Origin: Lysinibacillus capsici
GTDB taxonomy: Bacteria > Bacillota > Bacilli > Bacillales_A > Planococcaceae
DNA length: 64,000 nucleotides
Direction of reading: 5' to 3'
NCBI RefSeq assembly: GCF_003367505.1
Contig: NZ_PXXX01000025.1
Coordinates: 28,728-92,727, forward strand
Shown: one piece after another, positions 1 to 9,197 of the stretch
How the letters are laid out: the number at the start of each line of letters is the position of its first letter
Numbering within the stretch: position 1 is the first letter of the stretch
Made by a program: the position numbers and the translations under genes
Notes under the pieces: model-generated
Told to the model about the DNA's origin: nothing
What the model saw: the letters and a program-made list of their open reading frames with translations, nothing else
The model's database searches: none

Positions 1-110
1 AATTGAATGAGAATGGCTTCATCAACCGGAAAAGCATACTCTTCATTTAAATAGATATTATAGCGTTCAGGATTGTTTTTTTGACGTGCAATTTTTGTAA
101 TCATACGCAT
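1..110 (-). CDS. recX: RecX regulatory protein, N-terminal fragment (cut by window edge)
   Basis: The first 36 residues are visible and contain the typical RecX opening: a Lys-Ile/Thr-Lys-Ile stretch, RYNIYLNEEYAF, then VDEAILIQ. RecX modulates RecA filament activity in recombination. The start at 110 has a GAGGTG ribosome binding site six bases upstream; a second ATG six bases further in has poorer spacing. It diverges from the SDR epimerase gene at 316, the same neighbourhood as yfhF-recX in Bacillus subtilis. The rest lies outside the window, so integrity cannot be judged. Confidence 0.85.
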   Translation of the reverse strand, partial: MRMITKIARQKNNPERYNIYLNEEYAFPVDEAILIQ

Positions 111-315
111 AGCAAACACCTCACTATTATCATTATAGCATTTCTTTATGGGGGATCTGACAATTAGCACGGTTAATTTCCCTATGTTCGCGGGCATTCT
201 CTTCCCTTCCACGGGTAAACTTTCTTCTCTGCAATTAATGCCTAAAGATGTTTACTTTTTGGTTACATGATAAACTTAAAAGTAAGCGTTTTATTCGAGA
301 AAAGAGGTGCTTGTT

Positions 316-1224
316 ATGAAAATAGTGATTGCAGGTGGCACTGGCTTTGTTGGAAATGCTCTTATACAGCTATTGCAGCACAACGGACACGACATTTTTG
401 TCTTAACGCGTCATGAGTCAAAGCTAGAAAATGGCGTTCACTATGTTCAATGGCTACATCAGCATGAGCAAGCTTTGGAAATCTTTGAAGGTGTAGATGC
501 CTTTGTGAATTTAGCAGGTGTTTCATTAAATAATGGTCGTTGGACAAAAAAGCAAAAGAAAGCTATCTATTGGAGCAGAATGAATGCCACATTAGAGATT
601 ATACGTATAATGGACATGCTCACGATAAAACCAAAAGTCCTTGTCAATGCTAGTGCAGTTGGTATATACCCAACTTCCACACAAGCCATCTATGATGAAG
701 ATTTTACGGATTACGCAACTGATTTTTTAGGCACTACAGTCCACGATTGGGAGCGACATGCGAAACGAGCAGAAGCATTAGGTATTCGTGTGGCTCTTGC
801 ACGCTTTGGTGTCATTTTAGGTAGAAATAGTGGCGCACTTCCACCAATGCTATTGCCCTATCAAATGCATATAGGTGGAACGATTGGCTCTGGAGAGCAA
901 TGGCTTTCGTGGGTACATATTGAAGATGTAGCACGTGCTATTTATTTCGCTATTACAAATGAAAATATTCATGGACCATTTAATATAACAGCCCCGCATC
1001 CTATGAGAATGAAGGAATTTGGTCAAACGATTGCCGAAGTCATGGGCAGACGTCATTGGCTGCCTGTTCCTAGCTTTGCGATGCGTTTAGCTCTCGGCGA
1101 ACAAAGCACACTTGTTTTAGAAGGACAACAAGTGCTACCAACCCTATTAGAACAACAACATTTTATATTTAAATACCCTTATTTAAAGCAAGCACTTGAA
1201 AATTTGTTAAAGGCTCAAAATTAG
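316..1224 (+). CDS. TIGR01777 family SDR epimerase (YfhF-like)
   Basis: This 302-residue protein is an extended short-chain dehydrogenase of the TIGR01777 (SDR39U1) group, near B. subtilis YfhF. The N-terminal GGTGFVG is the NAD(P)-binding glycine motif. VNLAG and the later SAVGIYP, RFGVILG and SWVHIEDVA blocks are characteristic of the family, and a DUF1731-like C-terminal region follows. The substrate is unknown. I chose ATG 316 because AGAGG sits seven bases upstream; a GTG at 307 would overlap that site. It lies beside recX on the opposite strand, as in Bacillus. Confidence 0.9.
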   Translation: MKIVIAGGTGFVGNALIQLLQHNGHDIFVLTRHESKLENGVHYVQWLHQHEQALEIFEGVDAFVNLAGVSLNNGRWTKKQKKAIYWSRMNATLEIIRIMDMLTIKPKVLVNASAVGIYPTSTQAIYDEDFTDYATDFLGTTVHDWERHAKRAEALGIRVALARFGVILGRNSGALPPMLLPYQMHIGGTIGSGEQWLSWVHIEDVARAIYFAITNENIHGPFNITAPHPMRMKEFGQTIAEVMGRRHWLPVPSFAMRLALGEQSTLVLEGQQVLPTLLEQQHFIFKYPYLKQALENLLKAQN

Positions 1225-1291
1225 AAAAAATTAAGTTGGATAATTTTTTTAGTAATTACGCATTCTAATGAAAAAGAAAGGATGCGTTTTT

Positions 1292-2116
1292 ATGTGGAAA
1301 CAACATATTGTTGGTGCGGTAATTGCTACTTTTATTATTGCCGCAGGAATTAGCTTTAATCCATTTTTTGCTGCTGGTTCTGATGAACACCATTGGGGCT
1401 TTAAACGTGCTAAAAACGGTGAGCAGGCAGAGGCAGGAGCACAGCTCGATCAGTTACTTGACAAATATGGTGCGATTTATAAAGGGAAGGCAGATAAAAA
1501 AATTGCCTATTTAACATTTGATAATGGCTATGAAAACGGCTTTACTGAAAGTATTTTGGATACATTGAAAAAAGAAAATGTACCTGCTACTTTCTTTTTA
1601 ACAGGCCATTACTTAGACAGTGCAAGCGACTTAGTGAAACGCATGGTGAAGGATGGTCATACTATCGGGAATCACTCCTATGGTCACCCTAATATGGCTC
1701 GACTTTCACCAGATGGCATGCGTGCAGAATGGCAAAAGTTCGATGGCAAGTTACGTGAATTGACAGGCATCGATCGTACAACATATGCTCGTCCACCTGA
1801 AGGAATTTTTAATGCAAAAGTGCTAGAGGTGGGCAATGCAGAAGGTTATCGTCATATTTTCTGGTCTGTGGCCTTTAAGGATTGGATGAAGGATGAGCGT
1901 CGTGGGGCAGATTATGCTTATAATGCACTTATGGAACAACTGCATCCTGGTGCCGTTATTTTAATGCATACCGTAGCACAGGATAATGCGGAAGCATTAC
2001 CAATGTTTATTGCAGAAGCTAAAAAGCAAGGTTATACGTTCTTATCGCTTGACGATTTAGTATTAGAATATGAAGATTTCCCTGTTGCTTTGCAATCGCC
2101 TGCTCCTTCGCTATAA
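1292..2116 (+). CDS. pdaA: Polysaccharide deacetylase, PdaA type (spore cortex muramic delta-lactam synthesis)
   Basis: The protein has 274 residues: an N-terminal membrane or signal segment (about residues 5-24), then a NodB-homology deacetylase domain. Visible family motifs are TFDNGYENG (metal Asp region), TFFLTGHY, GNHSYGHPNM (metal His pair), RPPEG and LMHTVAQDN. PdaA removes the N-acetyl group from MurNAc so that muramic delta-lactam can form in spore cortex. TFDNGY in place of TFDDG is typical of the PdaA subgroup. ATG 1292 has AAAGGA at proper distance; the upstream ATG at 1268 has no ribosome binding site. It lies just upstream of the RNA methyltransferase gene. Confidence 0.9.
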   Translation: MWKQHIVGAVIATFIIAAGISFNPFFAAGSDEHHWGFKRAKNGEQAEAGAQLDQLLDKYGAIYKGKADKKIAYLTFDNGYENGFTESILDTLKKENVPATFFLTGHYLDSASDLVKRMVKDGHTIGNHSYGHPNMARLSPDGMRAEWQKFDGKLRELTGIDRTTYARPPEGIFNAKVLEVGNAEGYRHIFWSVAFKDWMKDERRGADYAYNALMEQLHPGAVILMHTVAQDNAEALPMFIAEAKKQGYTFLSLDDLVLEYEDFPVALQSPAPSL

Positions 2117-2144
2117 TGGGGAGATGACAATATAGAGCAGGGAC

Positions 2145-3533
2145 GTGGAACGTTTGACGCAGCAAACAACAATGACCGTGGGACAAAAATTCCCACTAAC
2201 AATAAAAAGGCTAGGCATTAATGGTGAAGGTGTAGGTTTTTATAAACGTAATGTGATATTTGTAAAAGGAGCCATTCCTGGTGAAGAGATCACAGCTCAA
2301 GTAACAAAAACACAACGTAATTTTGCTGAAGCAGAGATATTAGCCATTCGTAAAGCTTCAAAACATCGTCAGGAAGCACCTTGCCCAGTGTACAATGAGT
2401 GCGGGGGCTGCCAGCTTCAGCATATGACCTATGAAAAACAGCTAATAGAAAAGCGAGACATTGTTATACAAGCATTAGAGCGTTATGCCAAACCTTTACT
2501 CGAAACAATTGAAGTGAGAAAAACACTTGGCATGGATGATCCTTGGCATTATCGTAATAAAAGCCAATTCCAAGTACGTAAAGAAAGCAAGCGTGTTTAC
2601 GCAGGTTTATTTGCTGAAGGAAGTAATAAGCTGTTAAACATTAATGATTGCCTTGTTCAGCACCCAATTACTTCCAAAATCACCGTTGCCACTCGAAAAA
2701 TTTTGCAAAAGCTAAATATCACTATTTACGATGGTCGTACCCTAGATGGTTTAGTGCGTACGATTGTTGTACGTACAGGTATTCGTACCGGGGAGACACA
2801 AGTCGTTCTTGTCACAACAAGGAAAGAAATCCCTCATTTAGCTGAATTGATTACACGTATTAAAAAAATTGATCCGAGTATTGTATCCATTGCACAAAAT
2901 ATTAACCGTGAAAAAACATCATTAATCTTCGGTGATGAAACTGTTGTTCTTGATGGCAAAGAAACCATTCATGAAGAGCTTGGCGAATTGGCCTTTGATT
3001 TATCTGCCCGCGCCTTCTTCCAACTAAATCCAAAGCAAACAGTTCATCTTTATGATGAAATTAAAAAGGCTGCTGCTTTAACGGGAAAAGAAACAGTGGT
3101 TGATGCATACTGTGGCGTTGGCACAATTGGATTATGGTTAGCGGATAAAGCGAAGGAAGTTCGTGGAATGGATATCATTCCTGAAAGCATTCAGGATGCT
3201 CGTAAAAATGCTCGAAATCATGGCTTCAAGCATACGAAATATGCAGTCGGTACAGCGGAAAGTGTTCTAGCGAAATGGCGTAAGGAAGGATTTACTCCTG
3301 ATGTAATTACGGTAGATCCACCACGTACAGGACTAGCACCTGAATTTATTCGAACAGTCCTTAAACTAAAACCTAAACGTTTTGTTTATACCTCCTGTAA
3401 CCCATCCACTTTGGCAAAGGACTTACAACAATTATCTAAGCTTTATCATGTTGAGTATATTCAGCCTGTGGATATGTTCGCACAAACGGCGCAGGTGGAA
3501 TGCGTTGCAAAACTTGTTTTAAAAAACAAATAG
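2145..3533 (+). CDS. rlmD: 23S rRNA (uracil-5-)-methyltransferase, RumA/RlmD family
   Basis: This 462-residue protein has an N-terminal TRAM RNA-binding domain, a cysteine set around residues 80-90 including ECGGCQLQH (the Fe-S cluster motif of RumA enzymes), and a C-terminal SAM methyltransferase domain. That domain shows [12 protein letters not shown] for SAM binding, VDPPRTG, and SCNPSTLA carrying the catalytic cysteine. It should methylate U747 and/or U1939 of 23S rRNA. Bacilli often have two paralogues (YefA and YfjO); position next to pdaA suggests the YfjO copy, whose target is not established. The start is GTG 2145; its ribosome binding site is weak, and ATG 2172 is the alternative. 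Confidence 0.87.
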   Translation: MERLTQQTTMTVGQKFPLTIKRLGINGEGVGFYKRNVIFVKGAIPGEEITAQVTKTQRNFAEAEILAIRKASKHRQEAPCPVYNECGGCQLQHMTYEKQLIEKRDIVIQALERYAKPLLETIEVRKTLGMDDPWHYRNKSQFQVRKESKRVYAGLFAEGSNKLLNINDCLVQHPITSKITVATRKILQKLNITIYDGRTLDGLVRTIVVRTGIRTGETQVVLVTTRKEIPHLAELITRIKKIDPSIVSIAQNINREKTSLIFGDETVVLDGKETIHEELGELAFDLSARAFFQLNPKQTVHLYDEIKKAAALTGKETVVDAYCGVGTIGLWLADKAKEVRGMDIIPESIQDARKNARNHGFKHTKYAVGTAESVLAKWRKEGFTPDVITVDPPRTGLAPEFIRTVLKLKPKRFVYTSCNPSTLAKDLQQLSKLYHVEYIQPVDMFAQTAQVECVAKLVLKNK

Positions 3534-3537
3534 TATG

Positions 3538-3571
3538 AAAAGGACGTTTCCCCTAGGAGACGTCCTTTTTC
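3538..3571 (+). terminator. Rho-independent terminator after rlmD
   Basis: A 10-bp perfect stem (AAAAGGACGT with ACGTCCTTTT) with a 12-base loop is followed by a T run. It lies four bases after the rlmD stop. Confidence 0.85.
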
Positions 3572-3858
3572 TAATGCACAGCACAAGCTGCCTGGTGGAT
3601 GATGGATGGTCCAGAAAAGTCGATACCTTAACCAATAACCCAGGATTTAAATAATTATTAAATGTTAAATTTTCAGCTTTTATTCAAAGAACTTTAAAAC
3701 GTAAGATTTATACTTTCACCTTTTACCTTTGAGCTTTCAAATCAGTTAGTTGAAAGTTACCATTGGAGTAAGGCATGTTTTACGTTTTAACTCGCACACA
3801 TGCCTTGAAGCGCGAGCGACTTTTCGTTTTCCATTTTCGCTAGGACATGCAAATCTTT
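3572..3858. other. Intergenic stretch without a supported gene
   Basis: Between the rlmD terminator and the next gene lies sequence with no convincing coding region. It holds two interleaved inverted repeats: AAGGCATGT (3770-3778) with ACATGCCTT (3798-3806), and CTCGC (3791) with GCGAG (3812). A 26-codon ORF at 3574-3654 has no ribosome binding site. No known RNA family is recognised. Confidence 0.5.
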
Positions 3859-4494
3859 TTAAACTTGTACTTCAATAAAGGTTGTGGCATTCGACTCTGA
3901 TAAGACAGCGTCCACCTCTGATTCAAATTCTTCAATCCGATTGCTCAATTTCTCAATTTGTTGTTTAACATTTAGGGGATCAATAATTTCAAACTCATTT
4001 CTTTTCATAAATGTTTCGGTATGTAATTTGACTTCCTCTGATGATTGTTTATCTTTATTGCCCAATATGTTAATTAAATAGGTTTCCAGCTTTGCAGGTA
4101 ATGCATCATTTTCTTTGGCAATCGTATTGATAGCTGAACGATGCTGATGCTGTATAACTTCTAGCAAATTCTTTTCGTATTGAATGGATTGTTTCCGTTC
4201 AATTGCCTCCGCTACAGTCATTTCCTCTTTGCCCACCAACACCTTTGTGTTTGCATTGGACTGCACAACTAGTGCTTTTATTTTATTTCGATAGGAAATT
4301 AAACCTAGCACTTTATCATAGGATGCTTGCATTTGTTTTTCATATTCAGGAATGTCTACACCATTAATTTTACGATTGCTTTTTCGATTAGCTACGACTG
4401 CACTAACCTCATTTGTTGCTGCTTCAATTCGCAGAGTCAGCATTTTTAATTCTGTTAAAGCACGGTGGATAGATAGTTTTTTCATTTCTGTCAT
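3859..4494 (-). CDS. Helical conserved protein of unknown function
   Basis: I do not recognise this 211-residue protein. It has no signal peptide or membrane segment. It is rich in charged residues and appears almost wholly helical, with probable coiled coils near residues 5-35 and 175-200. The opening (HRALTELKMLTLRIEAA) and the end (heptad-like region, then ESNATTFIEV) remind me of phage-associated helical proteins and of the DIP1984 family, but this is a weak impression. The start at 4494 is supported by AAGGAGG eight bases upstream; an ATG 24 bases further out has none. It is transcribed alone from a good SigA-type promoter. Confidence 0.75.
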   Translation of the reverse strand: MTEMKKLSIHRALTELKMLTLRIEAATNEVSAVVANRKSNRKINGVDIPEYEKQMQASYDKVLGLISYRNKIKALVVQSNANTKVLVGKEEMTVAEAIERKQSIQYEKNLLEVIQHQHRSAINTIAKENDALPAKLETYLINILGNKDKQSSEEVKLHTETFMKRNEFEIIDPLNVKQQIEKLSNRIEEFESEVDAVLSESNATTFIEVQV

Positions 4495-4528
4495 GATAAA
4501 AACCTCCTTTTTAAGCAAGTGTTCTTTT

Positions 4529-4558
4529 ATTATAAATAGAAAGATGGATAATGTCCAA
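4529..4558 (-). promoter_or_regulatory. SigA-type promoter for the 3859-4494 gene
   Basis: Read on the minus strand: -35 TTGGAC, an 18-base spacer, and -10 TATAAT, with the start codon about 35 bases downstream. Confidence 0.6.
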
Positions 4559-4660
4559 AAATACCCATTTTCTTTTTTATTGCTTTCATTAGAACATGTC
4601 TGTATAATAATTTTCTAGGTGCCAAACCTATGTAACTTGGACGGAACATCCTTGTTACGC

Positions 4661-4700
4661 AAAAAACGCCATAACAGCACGGATTTGCTGGGCGTTTTTT
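4661..4700 (-). terminator. Terminator after the MFS gene
   Basis: AAAAAACGCC pairs with GGCGTTTTTT, and an inner CAGCA/TGCTG extends the stem. The T tract faces the minus strand after the MFS stop; the arrangement could also work on the plus strand. A second GAGCGGG/CCCGCTC hairpin (4708-4729) lies between it and the stop codon. Confidence 0.75.
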
Positions 4701-4732
4701 GTTTTTTGAGCGGGAGATGAGCCCCGCTCTTT

Positions 4733-5917
4733 TTATTTTGCCATCCTTGGTTGTTGATGCTTGCGGCGTCCAAATATAAATAAAACGATTGCAACGGCTA
4801 ACAAAAGCATAGCCACAAGTAAAAGGAAGCTATAATTTTTTACATATTCTAAATAAACTCCACCTAAAAATGGACCTGTTAAGCTACCAATACTTAAAGC
4901 AATTCCGCAAAGTAAATTCCCCGTAGGCAGTAGCTCCTTTGGTGTCAAATCAGCCATAAATGTAATCCCTAAAGAAAACATCGAGCCAACCAGCGTACCC
5001 GTTAAGAAAAATGCGACAGCCACAGCGAATTGTGAATGCTCTAAAAAGCTTGCAATCGCAAAAATAATTGCGCCACCAAATGACCCAATCATCAAAATAT
5101 TCCTTCTCCCTACTTTATCTCCTAGTGCACCAAGCGGTACTTGCGTTAAAATACCACCAAATGTAAACACAGATAAAATGATAGGAATCATGCCGACTTC
5201 AAAGCCCTTGCGTAGTGCATAGACAGGAAACAAGGCATTTAGTGAAGACTCCAGAAAACCATAAACAAATGGACCTAAAAAGGCAATCCACCCAAATACA
5301 ATAGCCATTTTATACCGTTGCCATCCTCTGGCATTTAAATCACCTGTTAAACGCTCAGGCTTTTCATTTTGTAAGAGAAATACAAAGGACCATGCAAAGA
5401 GGCACATTATTGAAGATACGATAAACGGTAGCGCTTCAGCAATTTCAATGAGCTTCACCATAAGTGGCCCAACAGCAAAACCTATGCTAAATGATAAGCC
5501 ATAAATGGCCATCCCCTTCCCTAAGCTTTTATGATCTGCAGTACTAGTAATCCATGTTTGTGTGGCATAATGCAAGGCATGATCGCCTACGCCAATTAAT
5601 AAACGAAGGACAAACCAAAAGGTCACACTTTTCCATAGAGGAAATGCAAGTAAAGACGCAAAAACTAGTGCTCCACCAATTAAAATAATCGGTCTATAGC
5701 CCCACCTGCGTAAGGGCTGCTCGATAAATGGTGAAATCAGTAATGTTCCTATGTATAAGCCTGTTGCATTCAAGCCATTCAATGCAGAGGATACCCCATC
5801 ACGTTCAAATATTATTGAAATAAGCGGTAATAGCATCCCTTGTGAAAAGCCTGATATGGATACAATTACTACTAAAATGGTAAATCTTTTTTTGCTGTAA
5901 TCTGAGAAGTACGTCAT
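4733..5917 (-). CDS. Major facilitator superfamily transporter
   Basis: This 394-residue protein has about twelve predicted hydrophobic segments. DKVGRRN between helices is the MFS loop motif and ALHYATQTWI is typical of drug/metabolite exporters of the YfhI/YttB kind. The substrate cannot be told from sequence. ATG 5917 is preceded by GTGGAGGG; the in-frame GTG lying within that site is not the start. Upstream on the same strand are a terminator-like hairpin (5965-6005) and a 37-codon ORF, so expression may depend on read-through. The neighbourhood resembles the B. subtilis yfhF-recX-yfhI region. Confidence 0.87.
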   Translation of the reverse strand: MTYFSDYSKKRFTILVVIVSISGFSQGMLLPLISIIFERDGVSSALNGLNATGLYIGTLLISPFIEQPLRRWGYRPIILIGGALVFASLLAFPLWKSVTFWFVLRLLIGVGDHALHYATQTWITSTADHKSLGKGMAIYGLSFSIGFAVGPLMVKLIEIAEALPFIVSSIMCLFAWSFVFLLQNEKPERLTGDLNARGWQRYKMAIVFGWIAFLGPFVYGFLESSLNALFPVYALRKGFEVGMIPIILSVFTFGGILTQVPLGALGDKVGRRNILMIGSFGGAIIFAIASFLEHSQFAVAVAFFLTGTLVGSMFSLGITFMADLTPKELLPTGNLLCGIALSIGSLTGPFLGGVYLEYVKNYSFLLLVAMLLLAVAIVLFIFGRRKHQQPRMAK

Positions 5918-5964
5918 TTTTCCCTCCACTATCTAGTCATTCTTCCAAAGAACAGCATACCAAA

Positions 5965-6005
5965 AAGCCTTAGCGCTCACCACATGTGATTTTACGCTAA
6001 GGCTT
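5965..6005 (-). terminator. Terminator or attenuator hairpin ahead of the MFS gene
   Basis: A perfect 11-bp stem (AAGCCTTAGCG with CGCTAAGGCTT) with a 19-base loop is followed on the minus strand by TTTTT. It begins two bases after the stop of the small ORF and ends about 48 bases before the MFS start codon. It can end the small transcript or act as an attenuator. Confidence 0.7.
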
Positions 6006-6007
6006 AA

Positions 6008-6121
6008 CTAATACTTATCCTCATTTAATTGTATAAACACGATTTTCGGCTTTTGAATATTACCGATTACTTGTTTAAACTCCCTCCTTTTCGAGTTAGC
6101 GTTGCAGATGACTTTTTCCAA
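6008..6121 (-). CDS. Candidate 37-residue small protein or leader peptide
   Basis: The reading frame starts at TTG 6121, with AAAGGAG four bases upstream (slightly short spacing), and ends at TAG directly before the hairpin at 5965-6005. The product is basic with no membrane segment; its middle is SKRREFKQVIGNIQKPKIVF. An in-frame stop immediately precedes the TTG, so this is not the tail of a longer gene. A possible promoter (TTTACA, 17 bases, TAAAGT at 6149-6177) lies upstream. I recognise no homologue. It is either a stand-alone small protein or a leader peptide for the MFS gene. Confidence 0.4.
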   Translation of the reverse strand: MEKVICNANSKRREFKQVIGNIQKPKIVFIQLNEDKY

Positions 6122-6289
6122 TCAGCTCCTTTACTTTATCTTAAAACAACTTTAACATACACCCTCAATATTGTAAATATTCTGTTTATTGTTTTTTTAA
6201 AATTAATCTCTTAGTCCTAGGTGTTTCCCTAAACATTGAAATTTAAGCTCAAATCAGCTACGATGAAAGGGATGAAATGAGGTGTACGA

Positions 6290-6475
6290 ATGTCAAAGCC
6301 AATCACTGATAAAGAGCAACAAGTAACCTATTTAAAAGAGCGTCTGGAGATGTTTTTAGAAGTATTAGATGCCCTTGATCCTGAAACAGCTGAGTTAGAA
6401 GATATTGATCGCTTAATCCAAATGATGGATGATTTAGAGGACAAAATGGAGCAATTTCATGCTCGTGAACAATAA
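6290..6475 (+). CDS. SE1561 family small protein
   Basis: This 61-residue acidic, helical protein begins MSKPITDKEQQVTYLKERLE and contains LDALDPETAELEDIDRLIQM, the pattern of the short SE1561 family of Bacillales. Its function is unknown. A GAGGTG ribosome binding site lies upstream, and a strong terminator at 6481 follows the stop. It is a single-gene unit convergent with ywqG. Confidence 0.8.
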   Translation: MSKPITDKEQQVTYLKERLEMFLEVLDALDPETAELEDIDRLIQMMDDLEDKMEQFHAREQ

Positions 6476-6480
6476 TGAAT

Positions 6481-6517
6481 AAAAAACAAGCGAGCATCGT
6501 GTGCTCGCTTGTTTTTT
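6481..6517. terminator. Bidirectional terminator between the SE1561 gene and ywqG
   Basis: A perfect 16-bp stem (AAAAAACAAGCGAGCA with its complement) and a 5-base loop have A and T tracts on both sides. The T run overlaps the ywqG stop codon. Confidence 0.9.
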
Positions 6518-7316
6518 AATGGCAATCCCAATTATAAAGTACCTTGCTAAAATCTTTATTCATTAACTCTTCCTCTGTGATAAAGAAATTGCCAACGCCA
6601 CAATCGCCCCAAAGAATATTGTCGCCGACACTATCAATCTGTAACAGCAAAATGATTGAATCTTTATAATCTCCATATGCTCGAGGATCCTCTTGCGTAA
6701 AGAATGGATACCCTCCAATTTTATGACCATCACCAGTCATAGCATCGTAGAAGCTGTCTTCTAATGCTTCGTCATCCTCCAAAGCTGTTAAGATGCTAGC
6801 ATACTTTTCATTGCTTCTAAAATCATCAATCGACATCGGCTCAACGCCTGTAGTAAAGGATAATGCCATTTCACGCTCGACAGGAAAATATAATTCTTCA
6901 TCATCTATTTCTATAAAAGAAAAATCTTGAATAAGCTGTGCTTCATCTTGTATAACTTGTTCATGAAATATTACACGAAAGCCTTCTTGATTTTGTCCAT
7001 TATCAAAATCCATTCCTAAAACATCGTCATAACCATCAATATAAAACTGCAATATTCCCTCTTCTGGGAAATTGGGTAAATGCATAGGAACCTCTGCAAA
7101 GTTAATTTGAGCTAATAGCTTTAACGGTTGTCCCTTCATGTTTTTTGGATAGTCCATTCCCAATGGGAAATAAGGATCTCCTGCAAACTTACTTTGAAAT
7201 AAAGTTGTTTTACTTATTTCCGTATTAACCAATACAACAGGCTTCATTGTCCCTTCTATTAATGGTCTATATTGCTCGAATGCTTCGGGTAATTCAAGTA
7301 AAGTTTTAGCAGTCAT
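6516..7316 (-). CDS. ywqG: YwqG family protein (DUF1963)
   Basis: This 266-residue soluble acidic protein matches the DUF1963/YwqG pattern: SKFAGDPYFPLGMDYP near residue 42, PLKLLAQINFAEVP, GILQFYIDG, and HKIGGYPFFTQEDPR in the C-terminal half. YwqG proteins are of unknown function; some sit near toxin or antitoxin-like genes, which I do not see here. AGGAGG lies six bases before ATG 7316. It is transcribed alone and ends in the shared terminator. Confidence 0.9.
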   Translation of the reverse strand: MTAKTLLELPEAFEQYRPLIEGTMKPVVLVNTEISKTTLFQSKFAGDPYFPLGMDYPKNMKGQPLKLLAQINFAEVPMHLPNFPEEGILQFYIDGYDDVLGMDFDNGQNQEGFRVIFHEQVIQDEAQLIQDFSFIEIDDEELYFPVEREMALSFTTGVEPMSIDDFRSNEKYASILTALEDDEALEDSFYDAMTGDGHKIGGYPFFTQEDPRAYGDYKDSIILLLQIDSVGDNILWGDCGVGNFFITEEELMNKDFSKVLYNWDCH

Positions 7317-7504
7317 GCAAGTTCCTCCTAATATTGGATTTATTCTATTTTAGAACAAACGTTCTATAAAATCAATACTCTCCTTCTATATTATTAAAAT
7401 ATGTTTTAATTTAGCGGTCTCAGATAAGGACCCTTTTTTTCATTAGTTGAAAAGAGTATAATGTAACGTGGAAATAATCAATTTTTCTATGGGGGGCAAT
7501 ACCA

Positions 7505-9043
7505 ATGAATCTACAAAATTTGGAGAAAAGTCTTTACGATTTAATTACTGAAACATCTACGAATTTACCTAAGGATGTACGTCGTGCTATTAAAAAAGCA
7601 AAAGAAGCTGAGAATGCTGGTACTCGTGCAGCAATGAGCTTAGACACAATTGCAAATAATATTATTATGGCAGAAGATAACGTGTCACCAATTTGTCAGG
7701 ATACAGGGCTACCAACTTTCAAAATTTATACTCCTGTTGGCGTAAACCAATTAGAAATTAAAGCTGCAATCAAAAAAGCAATCAACGATACAACTGCAGA
7801 TGCTAAATTACGTCCTAATGCGGTGGATTCATTATCTGGTGCAAACAGTGGTAATAATCTTGGTGATGGTTTGCCAGTAATGAAATTTGAGCAATGGGAA
7901 AAAGATTACATTACAATTAAGTTAATTCTCAAAGGTGGCGGCTGTGAAAATAAAAACATTCAATACAGTCTACCATGTGAACTAGAAGGTCTTGGTCGTG
8001 CAGGGCGTGACTTAGATGGTATTCGTAAATGTATTTTACACTCTGTATACCAAGCACAAGGTCAAGGGTGTTCTGCTGGTTTCATTGGTGTAGGTATTGG
8101 TGGAGACCGTTCTTCGGGCTATGATTTAGCAAAAGAGCAATTATTCCGCCATGTTGAAGATACAAATCCAAATGCAGATCTTGCTAAGTTAGAAGAGTAT
8201 GTTGTTAAAACGGCTAACACATTTGGTATCGGTACAATGGGCTTCGGTGGTGAAGCAACATTATTAGGCTGTAAAATTGGCGTAATGCACCGTATACCTG
8301 CCTCTTTCTATGTATCAGTAGCATATAATTGTTGGGCTTACCGTCGTATGGCTGTGGACATCGATCCTCAAACTGGCGAAATTTTGAATTGGCACTATCA
8401 AGAGGGTGAAAAAATTACCTTCAAAGAGAATGAAGTAGCTGCTACAACAGAAGATACAACTACAGATGTAGTAGAACTTACTGCGCCAATTACTGAAGAA
8501 CAAATTCGTTCATTAAAAGTTGGAGATGTCGTTTCTATTACTGGTCGTATGTATACTGGCCGTGACGCAATCCACCACCATTTAATGAGCCACGATGCAC
8601 CAGTTGATTTAAATGGACAAGTTATTTATCACTGCGGACCTGTAATGGCTAAGGATGAAGAAGGCAATTGGACAGTGAAAGCTGCTGGCCCAACTACTTC
8701 AATTCGTGAGGAGCCTTATCAAGGCGATATCATGAAAAAATTCGGTATCCGTGCTGTTATTGGTAAAGGTGGAATGGGACCAAAAACATTAAAAGCGCTT
8801 AATGAGCATGGTGGCGTTTACTTGAATGCAATTGGTGGAGCAGCACAATACTATGCGGACTGTATTAAAGGCGTTGATGGTGTTGATTTAATGGAATTCG
8901 GTATTCCTGAAGCCATGTGGCACTTAAATGTTGAAAAATTTACAGCAGTTGTAACAATGGATTCACATGGTAACTCACTACATGCAGATGTGGATAAATC
9001 ATCATTAGAAAAACTTGCTCTGCATGCAGAAAGAGTCTTCTAA
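7505..9043 (+). CDS. fum: Class I fumarate hydratase (iron-sulfur type)
   Basis: The 512-residue protein contains both halves of the single-chain class I enzyme. The alpha-like part has SPICQDTG, GGGCENKN and QGQGCSAGF, which carry the three cysteines that should hold the 4Fe-4S cluster. The beta-like part starts near residue 320 with GDVVSITGRMYTGRDAIHHH and continues with GKGGMG and GGAAQYY. It interconverts fumarate and malate in the TCA cycle. It is unrelated to class II FumC, the usual B. subtilis enzyme. A GGGGGG ribosome binding site precedes ATG 7505. It is transcribed alone. Confidence 0.95.
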   Translation: MNLQNLEKSLYDLITETSTNLPKDVRRAIKKAKEAENAGTRAAMSLDTIANNIIMAEDNVSPICQDTGLPTFKIYTPVGVNQLEIKAAIKKAINDTTADAKLRPNAVDSLSGANSGNNLGDGLPVMKFEQWEKDYITIKLILKGGGCENKNIQYSLPCELEGLGRAGRDLDGIRKCILHSVYQAQGQGCSAGFIGVGIGGDRSSGYDLAKEQLFRHVEDTNPNADLAKLEEYVVKTANTFGIGTMGFGGEATLLGCKIGVMHRIPASFYVSVAYNCWAYRRMAVDIDPQTGEILNWHYQEGEKITFKENEVAATTEDTTTDVVELTAPITEEQIRSLKVGDVVSITGRMYTGRDAIHHHLMSHDAPVDLNGQVIYHCGPVMAKDEEGNWTVKAAGPTTSIREEPYQGDIMKKFGIRAVIGKGGMGPKTLKALNEHGGVYLNAIGGAAQYYADCIKGVDGVDLMEFGIPEAMWHLNVEKFTAVVTMDSHGNSLHADVDKSSLEKLALHAERVF

Positions 9044-9090
9044 TTAAATAATAGATAGCAGTAGTAACTCATTTTATTGCACAATTTTGT

Positions 9091-9130
9091 AAGGCACAGA
9101 ATATTCCTAGTGAATAGACTGTGCCTTTTT
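9091..9130 (+). terminator. Terminator after fumarase
   Basis: A 9-bp stem (AAGGCACAG with CTGTGCCTT) is followed by TTTTT. Confidence 0.8.
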
Positions 9131-9197
9131 CAATCCTTTCGCAAATTGTTTAAAAATCTCCATCAAACTTCCTACTTTATTTTTATAAATTCCTTTG

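Noticed and set aside
3574..3654. 26-codon ORF after the rlmD terminator
   Set aside because: There is no ribosome binding site, and it begins inside the terminator's tail.
4708..4729. GAGCGGG/CCCGCTC hairpin as the MFS terminator
   Set aside because: On the minus strand it is followed by A's rather than T's; the next hairpin (4661-4700) has the T tract.
6062..6087. Strong AAGGAGGG motif inside the 37-codon ORF as a ribosome binding site
   Set aside because: No start codon follows within 15 bases; it is explained by Lys-Arg-Arg-Glu codons.
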